NCBI GenBank assembly: GCA_019240655.1
Contig: JAFAXX010000125.1
Span: forward strand, 1 to 38,641
Reading direction: 5' to 3'
From: Solirubrobacterales bacterium
GTDB lineage: Bacteria > Actinomycetota > Thermoleophilia > Solirubrobacterales > Solirubrobacteraceae
Length of the DNA: 38,641 nt
Part shown: in pieces, positions 30,645-38,641 of the stretch
Layout: every line of letters begins with the position of its first letter
Numbering within the stretch: position 1 is the stretch's first letter
Translations under genes and position numbers: made by a program
The notes under the pieces: model-generated
Seen by the model: the letters and a program-made list of their open reading frames with translations, nothing else
What the model was told of the DNA's origin: nothing
Databases searched by the model: none

Positions 30645-31504
30645 CACGCGCGGCGGGGGAACTTCGAGAAGTCGGGCCGGCGCTTCTCCAGGTAGGCGTC
30701 GCGGCCCTCCTGGGCCTCCTCGCTCATGTAGAAGAGCAGGTTGGCGTCGTGGGCGAGCTGCTGGATCCCGGCCAGGCCATCCTCGTCGGCGAGGAAGCTC
30801 GCCTTGAGCATCCGCAGCGCGAAGGGGGAGAGGGCGAGCATCTCCCGGCACCACTGGACGGTCTCCTCCTCGAGTCGCTCGAGCGGGACCACGGCGTTGA
30901 TCAGCCCCATCTCGAGCGCCTGGTGGGCGTCGTACTGACGGCAGAGGAACCAGATCTCCTTCGCCTTCTTGGGGCCGACCAGCCGGGAGAGCACGGTGGC
31001 GCCGAAGCCGCCGTCGAACGAGCCCACGCGCGGGCCGGTCTGGCCGAAGCGCGCGTTCTCGGCGGCGATCGTGAGATCGCACACGACGTGCAGCACGTGG
31101 CCGCCGCCGACCGCGTAACCGGCCACCATCGCCACCACCGGCTTGGGCAGGCGGCGGATCTGCACGTGCAGGTCGGTGACCTCGAAGCGCCCGACCGCCT
31201 GGTGGCGGCCGGCCTCGGATGGATCAGCGCCGGTGACGTAGCCGCCGCGCTGGCCGCGGACGCGCTGATCGCCGCCGGAGCAGAACGCGTCGGGGCCCTC
31301 GCCGGTCAGGATCACCACGCCGACGCGGAGGTCCTCCCGCGCGCGGGTGAAGGCGTCGGAGAGCTCGAGCACGGTCTCCGGGCGGAACGCGTTGCGAACC
31401 TCCGGACGGTTGATCGTGATCTTGGCGATCCCGGCGTCCTCGCCGGTGGACAGCTCGTAGCGGATGTCGGCGTACTCGCCGGCGGGCTCCCAGGGCGTTG
31501 CCAC
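30644..31504 (-). CDS. menB: 1,4-dihydroxy-2-naphthoyl-CoA synthase
   Basis: 286 residues, crotonase fold. The MenB-specific strings [49 protein letters not shown] and the C-terminal [21 protein letters not shown] are clear. It cyclises o-succinylbenzoyl-CoA. GTG 31504 opens the protein with [17 protein letters not shown]; the TAGTCT box 7 nt upstream overlaps the box for the divergent menE. It is the first gene of the minus-strand menB-menA-menC operon. Confidence 0.96.
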   Translation of the reverse strand: MATPWEPAGEYADIRYELSTGEDAGIAKITINRPEVRNAFRPETVLELSDAFTRAREDLRVGVVILTGEGPDAFCSGGDQRVRGQRGGYVTGADPSEAGRHQAVGRFEVTDLHVQIRRLPKPVVAMVAGYAVGGGHVLHVVCDLTIAAENARFGQTGPRVGSFDGGFGATVLSRLVGPKKAKEIWFLCRQYDAHQALEMGLINAVVPLERLEEETVQWCREMLALSPFALRMLKASFLADEDGLAGIQQLAHDANLLFYMSEEAQEGRDAYLEKRRPDFSKFPRRA

Positions 31505-31511
31505 GCGGGCG

Positions 31512-31521
31512 AGACTACCGT
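31512..31521. promoter_or_regulatory. overlapping divergent -10 boxes of menB and menE
   Basis: Plus strand: TACCGT at 31516-31521, 6 nt before menE ATG 31528. Minus strand: TAGTCT at 31517-31512, 7 nt before menB GTG 31504. The two boxes share 2 bp in a 23-nt gap, leaving no room for leaders. Confidence 0.5.
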
Positions 31522-31527
31522 GTGAGC

Positions 31528-32859
31528 ATGCCCGTCTGGGTCCACGCCGCCGCCGCCCGCCGCCCCGACCGCGTGGCCGTCGAGGGGCCGGAGCGCTCCC
31601 TGACCTACGCCGAGCTGGCTGCCGCCGCGGCGCGCGCGGCCGGCGCGCTCGCCCGCGAGGGAATCGCCAGCGGCTGCCGCGTCGCGCTGGCGCTCGCGCC
31701 GCCGGAGGAATTCGTGATCGCGCTGCACGGCTGCCTGCTCGCGGGGGCGGCGGCGGTGCCGATCGACCTGCGCCACAGCGAGGCCGAGCGAGCGCGGCGG
31801 ATGGCCGGCGCGGACCTGGTCCTCTCCCGGCCGCTCGACGGGGCGCCGGCGGGCGCGCCGCGGACGCGAGCGCCGGCGGGCGGTCCGAGTCAGCGAGCGC
31901 CGGCGGGCGGGCCGGGTCAGCGGCCCGCCGGGGACCCCGACGTGGCCGTGATGCACACCTCCGGCACCACCGCCGCCCCAAAGCCGGTCGTGCTGAGCCA
32001 CGGGAACTTCGAGGCCAGCGCGCTCGGCTCGGCGGTTGCGCTCGGGCTTCACCCCGCTGAGCGGTGGCTGTGCCCGATGCCGCTGACCCACGTCGGCGGC
32101 CTCTCGATCCCGATCCGCAGCGCCGTCTACGCGACCACCGCGGTCCTGCCCGGTCGCTTCGACACCGACGCGGTTCTGAACGAGCTGAGGGACCCGGCGC
32201 GGCGGATCACGCTCGTCTCGCTCGTGCCGACGATGCTGGCGCGGCTGCTCGACGCCGGGCTCGCCCACCCGCCCACGCTCCGCTGGGTGCTCCTCGGCGG
32301 CGGTCCGATCGCGCCCTCGCTGCTCGAGCGCTCCGAGCGGGCCGGGATCCCGGTGGCGCCCACCTATGGGATGACCGAGGCGTGCTCGCAGATCGCGACC
32401 TTCGGCTGGCCGCTGACCGGCGTGGAGGTCCGCACCGAGGCCGGGGAGGTGATCGTCCGCGGTCCGATCGTGGCTCGCGACGCGCTGGCGGAGGACGGCT
32501 GGCTGCACACCGGCGATCTCGGTCACTTCGACTCGCGCGCTCGCCTGGTGATCACCGGCCGCCAGGCCGATACGATCATTACCGGGGGCGAGAACGTGGC
32601 GCCGAGCGAGGTCGAGGCGGTGCTGCTCGAGCATCCCGCCGTGGCCGACGCCGGCGTTCACCCCCGTCCGGACGCGGACTGGGGCGAGGCGGTCGTCGCC
32701 ACCGTGGTGTTGCGGCCGGACGCGCACACCGATCCGGAGGAGCTGCGCGCCCACTGCGCCGCTCGCCTCGCCGGCTTCAAGGTGCCGAAGGAGATCACCT
32801 TCCGCGAGCAGCTGCCGCGCACCGCCTCGGGAAAGCTGCTGCGCCGGCAACTGGCGTGA
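31528..32859 (+). CDS. menE: o-succinylbenzoate-CoA ligase
   Basis: 443 residues of the ANL adenylate-forming family. P-loop [17 protein letters not shown] (a variant of the common TSGTTGxPKG), [47 protein letters not shown] and the catalytic Lys436 in [12 protein letters not shown] are present. MenE activates o-succinylbenzoate with ATP and CoA, just before MenB. An in-frame tandem repeat of 9 residues ([18 protein letters not shown]) sits in the loop before the P-loop, an unusual disordered insertion. ATG 31528 is set by the box 6 nt upstream. Confidence 0.92.
   Translation: MPVWVHAAAARRPDRVAVEGPERSLTYAELAAAAARAAGALAREGIASGCRVALALAPPEEFVIALHGCLLAGAAAVPIDLRHSEAERARRMAGADLVLSRPLDGAPAGAPRTRAPAGGPSQRAPAGGPGQRPAGDPDVAVMHTSGTTAAPKPVVLSHGNFEASALGSAVALGLHPAERWLCPMPLTHVGGLSIPIRSAVYATTAVLPGRFDTDAVLNELRDPARRITLVSLVPTMLARLLDAGLAHPPTLRWVLLGGGPIAPSLLERSERAGIPVAPTYGMTEACSQIATFGWPLTGVEVRTEAGEVIVRGPIVARDALAEDGWLHTGDLGHFDSRARLVITGRQADTIITGGENVAPSEVEAVLLEHPAVADAGVHPRPDADWGEAVVATVVLRPDAHTDPEELRAHCAARLAGFKVPKEITFREQLPRTASGKLLRRQLA
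31867..31920 (+). repeat. 27-bp tandem duplication in menE
   Basis: Two 27-bp copies (31867-31893 and 31894-31920) differ at two positions and encode RAPAGGPSQ and [10 protein letters not shown] degenerate third copy precedes them. In frame, inside the linker before the ATP-binding loop. Confidence 0.75.
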
Positions 32860-32863
32860 TTCG

Positions 32864-32869
32864 TATGAT
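32864..32869 (+). promoter_or_regulatory. -10 box for leaderless merR-family gene
   Basis: TATGAT lies 6 nt before GTG 32876. It is a near-perfect -10 hexamer. Confidence 0.48.
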
Positions 32870-32875
32870 CGGCCG

Positions 32876-33649
32876 GTGTCAACCGCTCCCCGGACCCACG
32901 ACTCCGACTCGCCCAACCGCCTGACCGTCGAGCAGCTGGCCGCCGAGTCCGGGATGTCGGTGCGGAATATCCGCGCCCATCAGGCCCGCGGCCTGCTCTC
33001 GCCGCCCGAGGTGCGCCACCGCGTCGGCTACTACGGCCCCGAGCACCTGGCACAGCTACGGCTGATTCGCGACCTCCAGGCCGACGGCTTCAACCTCAAC
33101 GGGATCAAGCGGCTGGTCGAGGACGGCCACGCCACGGCCGAGCGGTTGCTGCGCTTCCGGGAGGCGCTCAGCGCCGGCCCGAGGGCCGAGCCGGCCGAGA
33201 CGCTGTCGATCTCCGAGCTCGGCCGGCGCTTCCGGGTGAGCGCCGCAGAGGCGCCCGAGCTGCTGGCCAAGGCGGTTGCGCTCGGGGTGCTCACGCCCGT
33301 CTCCGCCGACCGCTACGAGGTTCCGAGCCCGTCGCTGCTGGCGATCGCCGAAGAGGTGGCCAAGGCGGGGATCCCGGTGCGGAGCACGCTCGCGGCGCTC
33401 GAGGAGATCCAGGGCGAGCTCGATGAGGTGTCCCGCTCGGTCGTGCAGCTGTTCCTGGAGGGAGTGTGGAAGCCGTTCGCGCGCGCCGACATGCCGGCCG
33501 AGCGGTGGCCGGCGGTCGAACAGGCGGTCGAGCGCCTGCGGCCGATCGCCTCCGAGGCGCTGATGGCGATCTTCGAGCAGCGCCTCGGTTCGCAGATCCG
33601 AGCCGCGTTCGCCGAGATCACCCGCCGGTTGGCCGAGCGCGGGAGTTAG
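32876..33649 (+). CDS. MerR-family transcriptional regulator
   Basis: 257 residues. The winged helix-turn-helix reads LTVEQLAAESGMSVRNIRAHQARGLLSPPEVRHRVGYYGPEHLAQLRLIRDLQADGFNLNGIKRLVEDG (residues about 19-82). The region after it is long for MerR (about 175 residues) and helical, with no cysteine or known ligand motif. A second HTH-like stretch (LSISELGRRFRVSAAEAPELLAKAVALGVL) is possible. It starts just after menE but from its own -10 box. The following methyltransferase begins 2 nt after the stop, so they form an operon. The target genes are unknown. Confidence 0.85.
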   Translation: MSTAPRTHDSDSPNRLTVEQLAAESGMSVRNIRAHQARGLLSPPEVRHRVGYYGPEHLAQLRLIRDLQADGFNLNGIKRLVEDGHATAERLLRFREALSAGPRAEPAETLSISELGRRFRVSAAEAPELLAKAVALGVLTPVSADRYEVPSPSLLAIAEEVAKAGIPVRSTLAALEEIQGELDEVSRSVVQLFLEGVWKPFARADMPAERWPAVEQAVERLRPIASEALMAIFEQRLGSQIRAAFAEITRRLAERGS

Positions 33650-33651
33650 CG

Positions 33652-34506
33652 ATGGCCGGTGGGGACCCCGAGACGCTGCGGCTCGAGATGCTCGAGCGCT
33701 GGGAGCGGGCCGCCGCGGGCTGGGGGCGCCGGGCGGCGAACGTGCGCGAGTGGGGGATGCCCGTCTCGGCCTGGATGGTCGAACAGCTGGCGCTGCAGCC
33801 GGGCCAGCGCGTGCTCGACCTCGCGGCGGGACCCGGCGACACCGGCTTCCTGGCCGCCGAGCTCGTGCGACCGGGCGGAACCCTGATCTCGAGCGACGCT
33901 GCCGAGGCGATGCTCGAAATCGCCCGCGGGCGCGCCGCCGAAGCCGGGGTCGACAACGTCGAGTTCAAGCGGCTCGAGCTCGAATGGATCGACCTCTCGA
34001 CCGCCTCGGTCGACGCGGTGCTGTGCCGCTTCGGCGTGATGCTGAGCGTCGACCCCGCCGCCGCGCTGCGCGAGATCCGCCGCGTGCTCCGCCCGGGCGG
34101 GCGCGCCGCCGTGGCGGTGTGGGACCGGGCGGAGGACAACCCGTGGGCGACGATCCCGAGCCGGGCGCTGATCGAGCTCGGCCACGCCGAGCCACCCGAC
34201 CCGGCGGGCCCCGGCATGTTCGTGCTCGCCGACCACGCCCGGCTGCGCGAGCGACTCGAGGAGGCGGGGTTCCTCGACGTGTGGACCGAGTCGATCGACG
34301 TGCCTCGCGCCTACGCCTCTGCCGAGGCGTTCGTCGCCGAGACGCTCGACTGCTCGCACATGTTCGCCGTCGTATACCGCGAGCTGTCCGCCGACGAGCA
34401 GGCGCGCGTGAGCGCAAGGATCGCCGCGGAGCTCCGGCCGTTCGCCGCCGGGGACGGATCGCTGGTGCTGCCGGGCCGCGCGCTCGGTGCCGCCGCCGAC
34501 GCCTGA
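33652..34506 (+). CDS. UbiE/COQ5-like SAM methyltransferase
   Basis: 284 residues with motif I VLDLAAGPGDTGFLAAEL, the acidic LISSDAAEAMLEIARG, DAVLCRFGVMLSVDPAAALREIRRVLRPGGRAAVAVWD and a C-terminal substrate domain. It resembles menaquinone/ubiquinone methyltransferases in the core, but the family GLRNV motif is RFGVML here, so MenG is not established. It is coupled to the MerR gene (GGGAG site, ATG 33652) and lies at the edge of the menaquinone island. Alternatives are a methyltransferase of another small molecule, perhaps regulated by the adjacent MerR. Confidence 0.8.
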   Translation: MAGGDPETLRLEMLERWERAAAGWGRRAANVREWGMPVSAWMVEQLALQPGQRVLDLAAGPGDTGFLAAELVRPGGTLISSDAAEAMLEIARGRAAEAGVDNVEFKRLELEWIDLSTASVDAVLCRFGVMLSVDPAAALREIRRVLRPGGRAAVAVWDRAEDNPWATIPSRALIELGHAEPPDPAGPGMFVLADHARLRERLEEAGFLDVWTESIDVPRAYASAEAFVAETLDCSHMFAVVYRELSADEQARVSARIAAELRPFAAGDGSLVLPGRALGAAADA

Positions 34507-34519
34507 GAGCCACGGACAT

Positions 34520-34537
34520 GCATGCAAAGTTGCATGC
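34520..34537. promoter_or_regulatory. 18-bp palindrome upstream of the LysM gene
   Basis: GCATGCAA, centre AG, TTGCATGC: perfect arms 56 nt before ATG 34594. It is either an operator or a terminator stem for the upstream methyltransferase; an A-rich stretch (TGAAAAG) follows. Confidence 0.45.
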
Positions 34538-34593
34538 TGAAAAGAGGGTTGCAGCTATTCCCCGCGACGGCACGGTGGGCTTGACTGCCGCGC

Positions 34594-35598
34594 ATGCGCT
34601 TTCGAGTCCTGCCCTTCATCGTCGCGGCCGTAGCGCTGGTTGTGCCCTCGGCCGCGTCCGCGTACTTCGCGCACACGATCTCGCGCGGGGAGTCCCTGTA
34701 TTCGATCGCCGCGGCTGACGGCCTGAGCGTCGGCCAGCTCGCCGCGGCCAACGGGCTCTCCGCGGGGTCGCAGCTGATCGCCGGCCGCACCCTGCAGATC
34801 CCGCCGCGGAGCGCGGGCGCCACGTCGTACGCGGCTCCGGCGAGCACCGGGGAGGGCGCCGCCCAGACCTGCGACGGCGACGGGGACAGCGACGACGTCG
34901 GTTGCGCGACCGCGGTGGCGAGTCCCACGGGCTCCGTCGCGAGCAGCGGCGGGGGCTCCTACGTGGTCCAACCCGGCGACACCCTGAGCGCGATCGCCGC
35001 CCGCGCCGGGATCAGCGTCAGCAGCCTGGCCGCCGCCAACGGCATCAACCCGCGCGGCGTGCTGCTTTCCGGCAGGGCGCTCCGGCTCGCCGGCTCGCCG
35101 GCTGCGACGTACGTGTCGACCGGCTCAGCCGCGACCTCCCAGCCGGTCGGCGCGTCCGCCCAGGGCTCGGTCACCGGCCCGCCCTACCCGACTCCCGAGC
35201 GGCTGAGCGCGTCGACGATCGGCCAGGTGGCCGCGAACCAGGGTGTCTCGCCATCGCTCGCCGACGCGATCGCCTGGCAGGAGAGCGGCTTCAACAACGA
35301 CCTCGTCTCGAGCTCCGACGCGCGCGGGATCATGCAGATCCTGCCCGGTACCTGGCAGTACATCCAGGACTCGCTCAACCCGGGCACGCCGCTGGCGCCC
35401 GCTTCGGCGATCGACAACGTCCGCGGCGGGGCGCTGCTCCTGCGCTCGCTGCTCAACTCCACCGGCGGCGATTCGACGCTGGCCGCCGCCGGGTACTACC
35501 AGGGCCTGCCCTCGGTCGAGCGCCACGGAATGTTCCGCGACACGCAGCAGTACGTCAGAGACGTGATGATGCTGCGCCAGGAGTTCGGCGGCGGTTGA
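34594..35598 (+). CDS. secreted LysM / lytic transglycosylase-like protein
   Basis: 334 residues: signal peptide (FIVAAVALVVPSAASA), LysM 1 (AHTISRGESLYSIAAADGLSVGQLAAANGL, about 27-66), a Ser/Gly-rich spacer with an Asp-rich patch, LysM 2 (YVVQPGDTLSAIAARAGISVSSLAAANGI) and a C-terminal SLT domain. The SLT domain has Glu in AIAWQESGFNNDLVSSSDARGIMQILPGTW and YYQGL. It should bind peptidoglycan and cleave its glycan strands outside the cell. ATG 34594 lies inside a GCGCATGCGC palindrome; TTGACT 7 nt upstream is a weak -10 candidate. The gene is bordered by GCATGC-centred palindromes on both sides. Confidence 0.88.
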   Translation: MRFRVLPFIVAAVALVVPSAASAYFAHTISRGESLYSIAAADGLSVGQLAAANGLSAGSQLIAGRTLQIPPRSAGATSYAAPASTGEGAAQTCDGDGDSDDVGCATAVASPTGSVASSGGGSYVVQPGDTLSAIAARAGISVSSLAAANGINPRGVLLSGRALRLAGSPAATYVSTGSAATSQPVGASAQGSVTGPPYPTPERLSASTIGQVAANQGVSPSLADAIAWQESGFNNDLVSSSDARGIMQILPGTWQYIQDSLNPGTPLAPASAIDNVRGGALLLRSLLNSTGGDSTLAAAGYYQGLPSVERHGMFRDTQQYVRDVMMLRQEFGGG

Positions 35599-35610
35599 TA
35601 CGGGTGGTGT

Positions 35611-35682
35611 CGGGGGCGCGCATGCGCGCCCCCGGCGCTCGCCGCATGCGGCGAGCGCGGCTGGGGCGCATGCGCCCCAGCC
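35611..35682. repeat. array of three abutting 24-bp perfect palindromes
   Basis: Three units follow without a gap: 35611-35634, 35635-35658 and 35659-35682. Each is a perfect palindrome with the same central octamer CGCATGCG and different 8-nt arms: CGGGGGCG with CGCCCCCG, GCGCTCGC with GCGAGCGC, and GGCTGGGG with CCCCAGCC. As RNA, each makes a 10-bp stem with a CAUG loop. The array begins 12 nt after the LysM gene stop and ends 7 nt before the ilvC -10 box. Confidence 0.92.
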
Positions 35683-35689
35683 TCCCAGA

Positions 35690-35695
35690 TAGGCT
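35690..35695 (+). promoter_or_regulatory. -10 box for leaderless ilvC
   Basis: TAGGCT lies 6 nt before ATG 35702. The usual -35 zone falls inside the third palindrome. Confidence 0.45.
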
Positions 35696-35701
35696 CCACC
35701 C

Positions 35702-38641
<2,940 letters not shown>

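Noticed and set aside
34507-34593. c-di-AMP (ydaO) riboswitch upstream of the LysM gene
   Set aside because: Such riboswitches often precede actinobacterial wall hydrolases, but the 87-nt gap is too short and lacks the conserved core strings.

Overview
The window is a dense, very GC-rich stretch of bacterial chromosome with almost no non-coding DNA. Gene content points to an actinobacterium: a mycobacterial-type SerC, PcrA with a C-terminal RNA-polymerase-binding tail, a WS/DGAT-like protein, menaquinone synthesis and many apparently leaderless genes. Several small proteins have the look of the class Thermoleophilia (Solirubrobacterales and relatives). That assignment is an inference from gene style; I ran no search.

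Layout. 1-2.7 kb: the end of pntB, a lone cyclic-nucleotide-binding protein, a secreted peptidoglycan-binding/M23-like protein and a divergent folP. 2.8-7.6 kb: a Rho-like protein that has lost much of the Rho motor, a queuosine-5'-phosphate hydrolase (Qng1 family, minus strand) and pcrA. 7.7-10.1 kb: a WS/DGAT-like protein with a ruined active-site motif and two related four-helix membrane proteins. 10.1-13.3 kb: gatCAB, the tRNA amidotransferase. 13.4-19.7 kb: a tightly coupled six-gene cassette of holo-ACP synthase, carrier protein, acyl-CoA-dehydrogenase-like flavoprotein, amino acid:carrier-protein ligase, DUF1839 and a GH2 glycosidase. 19.7-21.5 kb: small uncharacterised, mostly membrane, proteins. 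21.9-24.2 kb: ilvB-ilvN. 24.2-32.9 kb: a methyltransferase and the genes menF, D, H, C, A, B and E, which convert chorismate to demethylmenaquinone, arranged as facing and back-to-back genes. 32.9-35.6 kb: a MerR regulator with a methyltransferase, then a LysM/transglycosylase protein. 35.7 kb to the end: ilvC, serC and the start of serA.

How the genes work together. IlvB/IlvN and IlvC catalyse the first two steps of branched-chain amino acid synthesis, but the men island lies between them. SerC and SerA belong to serine synthesis. The men genes make the respiratory quinone; menG and a DHNA-CoA thioesterase are not recognisable here. In the carrier-protein cassette, the AcpS-like protein would load phosphopantetheine on the carrier and the aaRS-like ligase would attach an amino acid. 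The flavoprotein may oxidise the tethered residue. DUF1839 carries Cys, Asp and His positions that resemble BtrH-type acyltransferases and may move the aminoacyl group to an acceptor, possibly a sugar handled by the GH2 enzyme. The product is unknown.

The two strongest unexplained signals are this cassette and a 72-bp array between the LysM gene and ilvC. The array consists of three directly abutting, perfect 24-bp palindromes. All three share the central octamer CGCATGCG but have completely different self-complementary arms. A second window-wide pattern is a TANNNT box placed 6-9 nt before the start codon of about thirteen genes, the expected geometry for leaderless transcripts. In three places this box is fused to the stop codon of the upstream gene.
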